Shown: positions 37,206 through 48,590 of the stretch, one piece after another
Numbering within the stretch: position 1 is the stretch's first letter
Layout: every line of letters begins with the position of its first letter
Assembly (NCBI RefSeq): GCF_964355755.1
Contig: NC_092680.1
Coordinates: 4,193,001-4,257,000, forward strand
DNA length: 64,000 bases
Direction: 5' to 3'
DNA from: Antedon mediterranea
Taxonomy: Eukaryota; Echinodermata; Crinoidea; Comatulida; Antedonidae
The notes under the pieces: model-generated
What the model was told of the DNA's origin: nothing
Databases searched by the model: none
What the model saw: the letters and a program-made list of their open reading frames with translations, nothing else
Program-made: the position numbers and the translations under genes

Positions 37206-38061
37206 TGCACTTGATCATAAAATTCCGAAGACAATGGTTGCGTAGCACAATGATGCGGTGATTGGCTGATTCGAAGATTAAGTGATCACTTACTGCTATT
37301 TCAAAGCAACCAGCCAAATACAGTTTTCACACTTGTTTTCACAACAAGTTGGTCCCTTGGCCTAGCGATAATAAGCCTACCGATTAAATGGTAATAATTA
37401 TCAAATAGGATAAGTTTTTATAGCCCTTAAATATAACAAATAATGAATCACTTACTATAACAGGAACTGTGATGATTACAAAACACATTTCGATGTAGAT
37501 TGAAAGTTTTCAGAGATATACGTGCAATAGGCCTACATGACGATAAGACGTATGTCCTACTCAGCGATATAATTCTGATTGACACGTGTCATTCAATTCT
37601 TACCCAATTCTCGATTCATGTATGGAAAATATTACAACATGAGGGGTTAAGCTTTGGCCATTTTTGACGGTTTTATATCTATTTTTGACAGATTACTAAT
37701 TTCATATCAGGTTACCGATCCTCCGTTTTATCCTGGATTCGCCCTTGGTATTATCTATTTGTTGGGGTGGTAGTTGTCTGGGGTCAGTTTTCCAGGTGGT
37801 ATACAGACAAGAACAACTTGTAGGCCTAGTACTAGACTTACATCTATCATTAGTATTACATTTACTGCCGTTCAGTATTGTAAAAAAATGCACCCCTGGC
37901 TCTACAAAAAAGTAATGAAAAGACATCTATTCACACGACTTGAAACTAGCATTTGGATAGGCCTACCCCTCACTTCACTCGGCAAATGATTCCATGATTT
38001 CTATATAAAGTTTTGTACCAGCGACACGGAGCGATCTGATGTGGTAAGTCCCGATTTCCAG

Positions 38062-38262
38062 TGCTGTATCTCCACATAGACCCTACTATCTATTTCCAAA
38101 GTATCATAGGAATATTTTTATAATACAGCATCTTATTTATATCACATGTGGTGCCTGTATCATGTATGGTTAACTAGGTTACTACTAGATAGATGTTAAA
38201 CACAAATGTGATGTGGTATTAACAAACATTCCTATGATGCTTTGGAAATAGATAGACCTACA
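38062..38262. repeat. inverted-repeat element
   Basis: Arms around CTATCTATTTCCAAAGTATC (about 38088-38107) and its near complement GATGCTTTGGAAATAGATAG (about 38236-38255) flank a centre with a TGTATCATGT motif. Outer ends also pair weakly. Confidence 0.55.
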
Positions 38263-39308
38263 GTACCGAGAATCGGTTGGTAAATGCGACATAGGGTGGT
38301 CGTCAAGTATATGTTTTACTATTGGCTACATCTACTAACAAAGGTGAAAGAGCAACCATATACTCGATTCGATACAACTTATTATTATCGATACAAACAC
38401 GAAAAAAAAATCTTTCAACGCAATTCAAAACTTCTTTTCTGTATTTTAAGAAATCATTAGCTCATGTAATCAATCATTTATTTCATACATAAATATAAAA
38501 TATAAAGCAATTGTATACAAGACTGAAAATACCATAATAACATTTATTACGTACGTACGTAAGGTTGGTTAAGAAAGCTAATTGTTAATTAAGTTTGTGC
38601 TAATCAAAACTCATAATAAAGTATCCACCCACATACCATTGCCCTCCGTCCCCAGACGAGATGGCATAATGGAAACATTCATATTTTTATAATGATATAC
38701 ATAACAAGTTGAAGACAGAGGGCATTTTAGCAGGTGAGAGAGCTCAGAGTTTTTACCCAGATCATCATGAAGCACACCGCCACACCGAATAGGACAAAAT
38801 AGGCCTAAATACATTAATTCACGTTTGTGAAGTACAGAACTGGGAATCTTGATAGATTATTCAACATTTTAAACTATACGACATTGAAAATTTGTTACTC
38901 TTCCTTCACACATGGATGTCTATTTTTATACCTCCATGCTTTACACATGATGATGATTAATACATCTTTAACAATATAATAAAGTTATTTTAATAACTTA
39001 AACACATAATTAAATATTGGAATGTTTATGAAGAACTTTCATTACATGTTAGTAGATAGGCATATGTCCTTTTAAAGTTTATAAATCAGCCTATAAAACA
39101 AAAGGTGCGTCGTTACTCCTACGCTGGACTTTGACTTTAGATGTATGATGTCCTGATTTTGACTTTAGATGTATGATGTCCTGATCCAGATTATTGTATC
39201 TTCTTAAAATGCATCAAAGAAAAAAACACCCCTTGTGGTGTGGAAGTAATTGTTTCTTTCTTCTCCTCTGATTGTCAGTGGATCGTCTGCTAAACATAAA
39301 AAAAACGT

Positions 39309-39794
39309 TCAGTTCGAAGGCCTGGAACAAGTACAAGCCACAGGTATAATTTCATCAACGGGTTTATAGGTGTAGACCCCGGATTCACATTTGCCTGTCT
39401 TTCGTAACACGGTAGTGATACGCAATATCGGTTTACACGACAAAAGAGCTGCAGCGGAATCGCGTTTAGTCTGGCATTCGTCACACATGCACCTGGCTAC
39501 GGACACCCTTGATGGGATCCGATCCGGATCGTCGATGTTTTCCATACGGTACGGACACAGTGTGGTAGCATCTGTTGGACATTCTTCTTTATCGGAAGCA
39601 TACGTGCTGATTCCGTCGTCGATTGGATCAAATCGTAACACTTCAGCCAGCTGGGAATAAAGAGTTTGTTCCAACGGTTCATTACATTCGAGGTCTCGGA
39701 ATTTCGTTTCCAGTATAGTATTGGTAAAACTATACGGTCCTGCAATTGCGTTGCAAACCAGGCCAAGAACAACACATATGGAGAGTACCTTCAT
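39309..39794 (-). CDS. IL17: IL-17-like secreted cytokine, gene 5
   Basis: First of three minus-strand members; 161 residues in one coding exon. A splice acceptor (GTCTTTCAG) sits directly before the ATG, so the 5' UTR is interrupted by an intron. Signal peptide about 1-18 (MKVLSICVVLGLVCNAIAG). The core starts ECPTD (71-75) and LCPYRMEN (79-86), then DRIP (91-94), cysteines 102, 104, 107, 120 and 136, YTYKP (141-145) and VACTC (152-156). The cysteine order agrees with genes 2-4, but the short form of the variable region (about 50 residues) and sequence divergence show an older split. Its own TATA promoter is visible at 40197. Ligand role in mucosal or immune defence is inferred from the family. 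Confidence 0.87.
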   Translation of the reverse strand: MKVLSICVVLGLVCNAIAGPYSFTNTILETKFRDLECNEPLEQTLYSQLAEVLRFDPIDDGISTYASDKEECPTDATTLCPYRMENIDDPDRIPSRVSVARCMCDECQTKRDSAAALLSCKPILRITTVLRKTGKCESGVYTYKPVDEIIPVACTCSRPSN

Positions 39795-40196
39795 CTGAAA
39801 GACAAAACGAAACATATTATGATTAACAAATTTAACCTAAAATGGTATTATGGTTATCGACATCAAATATTCACAAATATTAACAATTTTAGTATACGGT
39901 ATAGTAGTCGTGAGCAATAATTCCTTATATGCACATAATGAGAGAGCGATTTACAATAAGGAAATACATTATTATTTTTATACAATCATTGGAGACCGTG
40001 TTGTAATGTTAAACACAACACACGGGGTTAAAATAATATCAACATATTTATTCTACACTACTTCCGGGTTCTATTTTCGTCAGATATAGATTAAAATAAT
40101 ACCTTAACTTACTAAATATTAATAATATAGCAGACACTGTTGGATATTGTACCAAGAAGTCTTAATTCAAAAGTGGTATAAAGATCCCAGCATGAG

Positions 40197-40205
40197 CTTA
40201 TATAG
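40197..40205 (-). promoter_or_regulatory. TATA box of IL-17-like gene 5
   Basis: CTATATAAG on the minus strand, about 400 bp before the start codon. It predicts a first exon near 40170 and a 5' UTR intron ending at 39795; a TTG/GTACAA donor near 40153 is one option. Confidence 0.5.
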
Positions 40206-40933
40206 GGTTCAAATTAGCGGAACTGGGCTATATTAAGGAATGATAGATTGTATAATATAGAATGAATCATCTATTATGTGTGTTCAGATGCCTGTATTAC
40301 ACAACGCTATACTTATCTCTTTTGAAATGATGAAATATTGAATAATGAAATAACATACAGTACTACAACTAAAATTATCACAATATCACGGTGACAATAT
40401 ATTCATATTGACGGAAAGTTTAACATTATTTTAATAGCTTTGCCATGAAGTCACTTTCATGAAACGCGCCACTAAGAAATTACGATATAAGCCTACAGAT
40501 GATAACATTTTTTACAGTTGACCATTTCTACGGTTACAATCTGTTTCGTAATGTCTGTCAGTATGTCCTATCATTTCGTTATTATTTTTATTGTCATAAA
40601 TAACGTCTTCACCATTCATAACGGAGTATAATCATTGCCATGATCATTTATCATACCATTATCATCGTCATCATTATTGTCTTATCATCCTCATCAACCG
40701 CGTCATCATCACATAACCACAGTATCATTATCATCCTCATCATCAAGAAATATGTAAATGCTTCTTTTTAAATTGTAACCATTTTTATTGTATTTATTTA
40801 CCAGTACTTTTTGCGCTTGCGATTGACGAGCACAGAGAGGTGTTATTATTATGTTATGTTGTTATTATTATGGAAGAAACTAAGTTAGAAAAAAAGAACC
40901 CTTAAAATGTTTGTCTTAATCCCGATTATCGCG
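40206..40933. other. intergenic, TCATCAT-rich part, no gene seen
   Basis: A loose ATC/ATT trinucleotide-rich stretch lies at about 40640-40745. No exon recognised. Confidence 0.4.
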
Positions 40934-41098
40934 TAAAGCCTTGTCTACACTATCAAACTTTATGTGACAACAAAATGTGATGTGCCCATATATGGACTTG
41001 ATGATGTCATATCATTATCATATTTAGGCATATCACCACCATATTTGGGCACATCACACTTTTTTTGGCAAACGATTTTAAGTGTAAACAGAGCTATA
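40934..41098. repeat. family A MITE-like element
   Basis: Left TAAAGCCTTGTCTACACTAT, CCATATTTGGGCACATCACA inside, right AAGTGTAAACAGAGCTATAA. Confidence 0.8.
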
Positions 41099-41480
41099 AA
41101 TATTATTTGCTGTATTTATTTTAAATAGCCTGTTCCAGTTTCGATCGTTAAAACATTTTCTTATTTCTCTTCCTTGTTCTTAGTAGGCCTACAAACAATC
41201 TTTCTTTCAACACACTTCACAAACGAAACCAAAACCACTTGAAGTTGTTCTGCTTATGTTCTTTATATTTGTATGAATAAAGTGTGGAGGAACAAATAAA
41301 GAAACACAAAGAAAGAAAAAAGAAGTAATTTCAATCAATTATTTCAACACAAGTAAACTACTTGATGTGGGTACCATTAAGTTTCTTGGTGAAGGTTCAA
41401 CACTGGATAAAGATGTTGATGTATCAACAGAGTTACAAGTGGGGTACTGTCTCAGTTTGAATATTCCTGCTATTCACATT

Positions 41481-41638
41481 TAAAGCTATGTCTACACTAC
41501 TGATCAACAAAGTGTGATGTGCCCAAATATAGTAGTGATATGCCCAAATGTGGTAGTGATATGACATCATCATGTCCATATAGGGGCACGTCACATTTAT
41601 TTTGTCACATAAAGTTTGATAGTGCAGACAGACCTTAA
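41481..41638. repeat. family A MITE-like element
   Basis: Left TAAAGCTATGTCTACACTAC, right TTTGATAGTGCAGACAGACC. Orientation of the internal block is opposite to the copy 400 bp upstream. Confidence 0.8.
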
Positions 41639-43889
41639 GAGCGATATTAAAGGAATTAATCCGACCGAATACAATTACGAACTATTACTTTTATTACCAT
41701 TGTTATTGAGTGGTCTTTATGTATTAATAAATTAATAATAATAATTAGTGAAGAATAAGCAGACCCATTGGATAGAAGTGAACGTGGTCCAGAAAAGTTC
41801 AGGTACATTAGGCCTACTCACTCACCACCTATATATGTAAAGCTATAGATTAAATAGAAAATAAGAAACACCACGGACAAAATTACTACCTTAATCCATA
41901 GTGGCTGGGGATGTATCAAAGTCTAGGCATCTCCATAAGTAGAGAGCACTCCCAACCCTTACCCCAACACAGGTCCGTTTCTTTCCATACAATACCACTC
42001 CAGTACTGTATACAACAAATACATGCAATGACCAGTTCACTGTATATGAGTCCAATCTCACCAGCGATGTAACCGGTTTTTGACCAGGGAAATGGCATGT
42101 ACATTTCCTGACCGAAAACCAGTTACAATCAAATGTTTTGCTCAAATTCAGCACTTGAGAAAAGCTTGTGAACAAATTCGTAAGCCGAGCATAATATTGA
42201 GAACAACAATTTTCATATTAAATTGAAGTACTCCATGCTCAAACTCAATCAAATAAACTGAACACTAATAATGCCTTGATGTTTAGCCTAACGAAATAGT
42301 AAAAATGATAAAGATACATACCTTAACCCGGGCACACTGCACATAACAAGGCAATTGATTCGGTTAGTGAATGGTTCATGTAACGCAGATCAGTTAAACG
42401 GGGAATGAAAGGGGAATTCTCTTCTCGTAATAATAATAATCTATTGTTATTAGTACATCCTTCTCTGGACGCGACCATTATATGAAAGGGGTTGCTTGAA
42501 ATGTGTGTAAATATAAACAGTTTGTGTTATTGTTCAAACTTAAACTTTGTACCAGTGCATGGATAATCAAATATATATCTTTAAATATTCTTGCAGATAA
42601 ACTATCTAAAAGAGTGCGAGGGTCAAAACAATTTGTAAAAAGTTGTGCTGAACTTAACAATGCTACCGTATTTTACAATTTTCAAAATTTAGAGGGGGAC
42701 CGGGTGGACAAGACCCTCTACTCAATACAACATTATTTAAAATACCACGTTAATTAAACATAATGACATTTGGATTCATAAATATAATAAGCTAATATAA
42801 TATAAAATATGGAATTTTACATTTTTTTAAATCTCTAAAACAGAACAACAATCAATCTTTTGAAATTATGGAGAGAAAGTTTCGACTCCCGGTGATTTGA
42901 GTAACTTATGGCATCGCTGTTGGGTTTTAACATGGAGGTAAAAATAAGAGGAGTTATAAGTAGACGTTTTTTTATTTTTACCTCCGCATGGAATGCTACT
43001 CTTATTGTATACTTTCATCAATGTATAATCCATGGAGGTATCTATTTTTATACCTCCATGTATAATCCACATAAACCCAAAATCTTAAGGATGCGGTTAT
43101 TTTTTTCGGGGTTTAATTCGAAGTAAATAATAATTATAAATACTACCGTTGGCCTACAACCATATGTTATTTCATTTTGGCAGGAAATATCCTGGTCGCA
43201 AAGTAATCAAAAGAGACGTTTTAAGGGGATGTTTATTTAAGTATTTAAGTCAGTTGCTACATCATTTATTTGGTTCTTGTTAATGCGAATAAGCATTATG
43301 GCGTAAATGATGGGCCTTCTTGTCACACATAAGTTGTAATTGTGAAATGACAGGAAGAGAAGAGAGTTTGATGAGAAAATCTGATCTTTATGCCCATGTT
43401 TCAATTCGTTCTAGCAAGGAGTAGGGCTCCGGGCAATTCATTTTTTATACACCATGTCAAAATACTAAACTAGTCGGGTATGGCTTATACTGTACTAACG
43501 AAATAGGAAGTATACAATTATTATTTCTATTTTAATAATTTGTTAAAATAATAAGAGGGCTAAATTTTGTGTTTCTTTTTATTGTATATTTTACTCTATT
43601 TTTACTCGTTTACAGAGGCGTAGGCCGGTTGCTGTCTTGCTGAGAAGTGTAAATGCGGAACTAAACAAACTCGGACTTTATAGGCCTAAGCCAAGCCCGT
43701 CGGCGATTTCTTTTTCCGTAGGTAAGTTCCTCCATCGGTTCGTTTCGGCCTCAATCAAATGCGTGACAACGTATACAAACCGCCAGCTAACTTCACACAA
43801 GGCAGTCATAACCAAAGATCGTATAGCGCTACACATAGTGCGGCCAGCGTCGCTTGCGGCCATACACACCTGCCCTGTTAAAAATCACA
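41639..43889. other. intergenic, no confident gene
   Basis: Minus-strand open frames at 41891-42175 have GT-type splice donors nearby (near 41891 and 42322), but no family is recognised and the frames disagree. GAGGTATxxATTTTTACCTCC-type inverted blocks occur around 42930-43060. Confidence 0.35.
42411..42421 (+). promoter_or_regulatory. kappaB-like site
   Basis: GGGGAATTCTC differs by one base from the intronic site of gene 1. It is 2.2 kb upstream of the gene 5 promoter in that gene's orientation. A functional link is speculative. Confidence 0.25.
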
Positions 43890-44066
43890 CTTTTAACTTT
43901 TGATTTTGTTAATCAATTGAAATGTCCAATTCATGCAAGGTATTGTATTGTAATATTATCTTATGAATAAACGATTATTCATAACATATTACAATACAAT
44001 ATCTTGCATGAATCAGACATTCGCTACCAATGTAGCAACATTGATTAACAAATTCAAAATTTAACA
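43890..44066. repeat. large palindromic element
   Basis: Arms 43922-43970 and 43975-44020 are near-perfect inverted copies (GTATTGTATTGTAATATTAT and complement), with an AACGA-type loop. Outer ATTTTGTTAATCAAT and ATTGATTAACAAAT pair as well, so the full palindrome spans about 175 bp. Confidence 0.75.
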
Positions 44067-44426
44067 GTGTGGCGTGTTCATTCAATACCATCTTTCCCAC
44101 TACACCTGCACGTGACAATTGCATAACAACGCACGGCATACCAAACCGTTTTGTACATCTGCGATGAAAATATAAATTAATTCAAATTCTTTTAAATTTG
44201 AGGGCGGAAAACATAAAATTTACGAGATCAAATCCAAAAATAAAAAAAAAGTGCTCTCCCTGCCTCAGCACTAAGGCCCTGCCACAGACTTGGAGTCATT
44301 CCTACCACATCATCAACAGATGCATTGCTAGTGCCTTCTTACGATGTCTGGTGGAAAGGGGGACGTATAATTCTGTGAATCGAATCCCAAACACAGTTGT
44401 CGCATACCTTTAACTCTATTCCACCG

Positions 44427-44500
44427 ACCAGCGCGCGTGGGAATCGAACCCACGACGTAAATGTTGTCAACACGACGCTCAGTCGTCTGAACTAACTGGT
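44427..44500 (-). pseudogene. tRNA-Val(GAC)-like sequence, probable pseudogene or SINE head
   Basis: The minus strand reads ACCAG...CTGGT acceptor ends, a degraded A box, a TTGACAA loop (anticodon GAC) and a perfect T arm (GTGGG TTCGATT CCCAC). The anticodon stem pairs badly and two acceptor pairs are weak. It therefore looks like a decayed tRNA copy or the head of a tRNA-derived SINE. Confidence 0.55.
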
Positions 44501-45050
44501 TATTTTGGTTTTAACAAAGTTAATATGATATTTATGACGTAATGATTTTTGACTTATTGACTTTTGCAAACTAAAAGAGGGGAGCTGCTAGGTTCTCGCC
44601 CGGAAAATATTTTATTTACATGATTTGAACAATCTTCTAATGTAAAGATATCATTGGAAAAAAAATGACGAAACGCACCAATATTTTATTTGGACTTATT
44701 TATTTTCTTATAGATCATGGAGGCCATGTATAGATCAACACATTTTAAATTTATACAAAGTGATTAACAATAGACCCATTCCCCCTCCTCTTCCTCGGCC
44801 CCTCACACCTTATTCCCCATACTTTATTAAGTTTTGAATTTCAATATTAAAGAGTTATTATATTATAATTAGTATTATTATTTATACATTTTTCACTACT
44901 TATCACACCCTATTAACGTTATACTGTACATTATATTATAAACAAGAAATACAAATGAATGTTCGCTTCTCCTCTTCCAGGGACATTTAGCCGGGATACT
45001 CAGTTGAGTCTCGAAGGTGTCCCCCTACAAACAACGTGTTTGCACGACGA

Positions 45051-46117
45051 TCACGACGGACGCCGACAAACAAATGACGTAATCATCATTCTATATTTCT
45101 GTTCATACTTAGCAATATCATGCGAACCATAGCCTGTGTCTAACAGGTAAGGTACATTGTATTTAACTGGAAGGCAAAACTGGTCAGGAATCCGTTTATT
45201 TGTGTGTGGATGTATACAGTTATTATGCGAAAGAAGAAGCTCAGCTTGTTCGAACGAGGTCGGAATTGAACGCGTATCAGTGTACGTCACATGTACGTGT
45301 GGACACATCGTACCCAAGTTAAGCGGAGTGTAAACATCTGGTGCTCCAATCTCTTCTATAGGAGGTCGAAGTGGTGGTGTGAACAGAGGTTTTCTTGGAA
45401 CCTGCTCTGGTTGCCTCTCACGGTAGAAGTATTGGTGACCCGTTTTAACAGTATTGTTTTTTATTTCATGTTCGTTTGCCGTTACATTTTCGTGCACAAC
45501 ATCAGATACTACAATTTGATCTCTGGTCAGCGGTTGTCGGGTTGTTGAATGTTGTTTCTGGTGCCGGTGACGATGGTGGTGGTGGTTATGATGGGTGTGG
45601 TTTGGATGGTGATGGTTTACTTCAGGTTGACCATTCGCAGGCGTCTGATCAGAAATGTGGCCAACAGAGGGCGATATTATGTTCTTCAATGTCACCAATA
45701 CCAATATTATTGTCTGCAATTTCTGAATACCAAACAAATAAAATAAATATTTTTAAATATTTATATCAAGTATAATTCGTCAAAATGACGAATTAAAGTC
45801 TATTTATATTTAATATCGATTGTCTTACTATTAGTGTCTGTGCGTGCATACTTATAGTGTCTTTATTTACGGTATTTCAAAAAATAGCTCAAGAGGGAGA
45901 TGTGTACATTGGATGCAAGGATCACCTACGGTACATGGAAGATATAAAATGAGTGCGAATAAAACAGACACTGATTTCTATAGGTTTAACATGGGCGCTA
46001 AAATGAATTCAATGGATGAATTCTGCCACAGTAGGCCCACATAAAAGTTATGCCAGAATTAAAATTTTGTGATTCTAGTATACAAAAGGATAATGAAACA
46101 AATATAAAACTTACCAT
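45051..46117 (-). CDS. IL17: divergent IL-17-like protein with His-rich linker, gene 6
   Basis: Exon 1 is only the ATG (46115-46117) followed by GTAAGT; exon 2 (45051-45722) follows a GGTATTCAG acceptor in phase 0. The product has 224 residues and starts MKLQTIILVLV, a good signal peptide (about 1-22). Residues 38-59 are a histidine-rich stretch (about 13 His) that could bind metal ions. A proline-rich linker (105-135) leads to a C-terminal IL-17-like domain: MCPHVHV (140-146), RSIP (152-155), NNC (168-170), FCLPVKYNVPYL (183-194), and SFVCRRPS at the end. Only four cysteines (141, 170, 184, 220) are in the core instead of eight or nine, and the final strand has one cysteine, not V-x-C-x-C. 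It lies between genes 5 and 7 in the same orientation. The family call rests on the CP, R-x-IP, VKYNVP and FVC order. The exon 1 assignment is inference. Confidence 0.72.
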
Positions 46118-46516
46118 TGCGTTATTTCGACAAATTAACCGACTGTTGTATAGCAGGAATTGTTTCCTTTCTTCACGAAAATGTAGAGCTATCTACTGTA
46201 TGTAGCAGCGTAAAAACCAAGCTACTTGTTGATATAATTAGTAAATTAACTGATATACCTTAATTATGAGATTTTCTGCTTTTAAATGCTTTGACAAACG
46301 TACATAAATAGAACGTCGTAATATTATTTTTAAAATATACAATCATACACATGTGTGTTGATATGATGTTCTAAAGGTAGACCTAAATATTTGTTTTATT
46401 AGTAATATTAATTACTTCAAATGGAGGAAGTAGCTTCTTATCGTAAAACAATAAAATTAAACGCTACAGATAAAACTAAATATTTGCAGGTTTATCCTGT
46501 AGGTTGTTGTCGCGTT

Positions 46517-46524
46517 TGACGTCA
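46517..46524 (-). promoter_or_regulatory. CRE upstream of gene 6
   Basis: Palindromic TGACGTCA, 400 bp upstream of the start exon of gene 6. No clear TATA box was found for this gene. Confidence 0.3.
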
Positions 46525-46889
46525 CATAGACACGTACTGACGTGGACTTCTGGTAGATACATCATTATTTTTACATCACATTTCCAAATTTGACCAACAA
46601 CAAGTATTATTTTCTAGATGAATTCAAGTTTGAAAGAAAACAAAATTAACAAGAACATACCAATTGGAATATTGATATCTCTGTTTTATCCAAGTTCGCC
46701 CTCTAGTGGTGACTTAAAAGTTTTCCACTCTCAATTATTATCAGTTCGTGCAATTTGTTTTTTTAAATTCATATTGTTTATAATTTCTATAAAACCACAA
46801 TAATACCTAACAATTGATTTAAGTTTACTTATTCCTTGTTCCAAATCTTCCTCACATGATAATAAATAATAATCATAAAAAAAACTAAC

Positions 46890-47033
46890 CGAGTCTATGT
46901 ACACTATCTATCAAACTTGATGTGAAAAAAGTGATGTTCCCGTAATGAACACGATGACGTCATATCAGTACCATATTTGGGCACATCATATATTTTTTTG
47001 TAAAACTAGTTTGATAGTGTATACAAAGCTTTA
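46890..47033. repeat. family A MITE-like element
   Basis: Left GAGTCTATGTACACTATCTA, right AACTAGTTTGATAGTGTATA then CAAAGCTTTA. Left end diverged. Confidence 0.7.
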
Positions 47034-47171
47034 CGATTTCATGATATTTGATAATTTGATTAGTTTTAAAATTTTCTTTATCGAAAACAACATAATGCTC
47101 TAGCATACCTAAACCTATTTTGTAGTATCAAATAACTGGTAATATAAACTAGAATAGGCTAGTCTTTGTAA

Positions 47172-47309
47172 ATATCTGTCTACACTATCAAACTAGTTTG
47201 AAACAAAGTGTGATGTGCCCAAATATTGTATTGATATGACGTCACCGTGTCCATATATATAGGCATCATGTTTTTGTCACATAAAGCTTGATAGTGTATA
47301 CAGAGCTTT
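47172..47309. repeat. family A MITE-like element
   Basis: Left ATCTGTCTACACTATCAAAC with CTAGTTTGA, right TTGATAGTGTATACAGAGCT. Only about 140 bp after the previous copy and in the opposite internal orientation. Confidence 0.75.
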
Positions 47310-47546
47310 TTTCTTTTGTGGTTCACAACCACGTACCTTTAATCATTCAAAGTTTCGTTACATATATTTCTAAACATTTCCTAACTACATACATCAAATG
47401 CATTGTACACACCCACATTGTGTTGACACATGTAAACATAAACATTCATTTATATAATTTTCACAAATTTAACAAATATCAATTACCGTATTTATTTATT
47501 TATAATAATTATTATAAACACTTTTAAGTATATACAGAGTTTTAGG

Positions 47547-47623
47547 ATGATCCATCACGTCGTGATTTGTCAAATTATTGGCAGTGCGCTTACGTACGTC
47601 CTAATAGAGGGAACTATGCTTTA
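47547..47623. repeat. family B partial copy
   Basis: Keeps CGTGATTTGTCAAATTATT, TTACGTACGTCCTAATAGAG and GGAACTATGCTTTA; left arm missing. Confidence 0.45.
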
Positions 47624-47818
47624 CAATGCAAATTTGCTAGTACGTATTTGAGGCCTATGCAAATCCTAAAATTATGATTGTACACGATTGGGCGTGAATG
47701 ATGACTAGGCTAAATGTATAAAATCTATTTTCTAATTCCCATGTTATGCATTTCCATTCGATTGAAAAAAAGAACCTTATCGATTAATCAAAAAGGTATA
47801 ACGCACAACGTAGTTCAG

Positions 47819-47983
47819 ACCGTACTTTCAAAACATCCGTATAAGAGGATATACGTTGTCACATGCCAAGCAGCACAACTTGTGAATACAGTGGGTTGTA
47901 CCTCCGGAAAAATCTTTCTAAACACGGCCCGGAACTGTCCAGAACTAACAGTTCGTCATGTGGGTAATCAACAATGCCAATAA
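47819..47983 (+). CDS. possible orphan terminal exon, unknown product
   Basis: An open frame after a plausible acceptor (TAGTTCAG) runs 54 codons to TAA, with four cysteines and balanced composition (YVVTCQ, NTVGCTSGK, ARNCPELTV, NQQC at the end). No family is recognised and no upstream exon was found. Cysteine spacing does not fit the IL-17 core. It could be a fragment of a secreted-protein gene or chance. Confidence 0.2.
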   Translation, partial: TVLSKHPYKRIYVVTCQAAQLVNTVGCTSGKIFLNTARNCPELTVRHVGNQQCQ

Positions 47984-48128
47984 TACCTACTGCTTAATAT
48001 ATGTCCCTATTAAATTTTTCTTTTATTGAATTTTCCAACTTTGCATTGTCTAAATTGTATATTTCATGTTATAGACATATATTGCTTTGCGCGTATCATC
48101 GTCCTTAAGTATATAACGTGACCGACAC

Positions 48129-48268
48129 AAAGCTTGGTTCCGATTGGACGCAACGCAACAAGGTAGCCTCAACGCAAGTTCGGATGACTTATCGCGCGCG
48201 TCGTAATTGGCCAATTACTTGCGTTGCACCTTTTTCGTTGAGTTGAGTCCGAGTGAAAACGAAGCTTA
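48129..48268. repeat. family B degenerate element
   Basis: Left AAGCTTGGTTCCGATTGGAC, right GAGTGAAAACGAAGCTTAA. The arms have more mismatches than other copies. It abuts a family C element at the shared TTAA. Confidence 0.65.
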
Positions 48269-48590
48269 AAGATTGTCCCCCAAAAACATGAAAAATGAAG
48301 ATTAGTTAAATCAGACTTTGAATATGTTATTTATGTAGTTTTAATCAAGTTAATCACTTCAATAAAAAAAATGTTTTCACTTGACAAAATAAAATTGTAA
48401 AATTCAACCAAAAATCCATTGGCTGGCAGCCAATTTGACCATTTTTTTGCTTTAAATTACATTTTTTCAGATAAATACATTTTTTTCTATCCAATTTTGG
48501 GTTAAAGTGGATAACTATTATGTTACATTAAAATGGAATATTAAAAAAAAAAATTTTAAATTATTTTTCAGGGTGACAATTTATCTTTAA
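48266..48590. repeat. family C TTAA-ended element
   Basis: Left TTAAAGATTGTCCCCCAAAA, right GGGTGACAATTTATCTTTAA. Contains CCATTGGCTGGCAGCCAATT in the middle. Confidence 0.7.

Noticed and set aside
37702-37989. ORFs on both strands near the inverted-repeat element
   Set aside because: No homology recognised and they overlap each other.
38611-38814. Cysteine-containing minus-strand ORF downstream of gene 5
   Set aside because: Spacing of cysteines does not match IL-17 or another family I can name; no splice sites support it.
41891-42175. Minus-strand ORFs with nearby splice donors
   Set aside because: Two frames overlap, no family is recognised, and the putative upstream exon contains a stop before its donor.
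43637-43903. 88-codon plus-strand ORF before the palindrome at 43890
   Set aside because: No family recognised, and it runs into the palindromic element.
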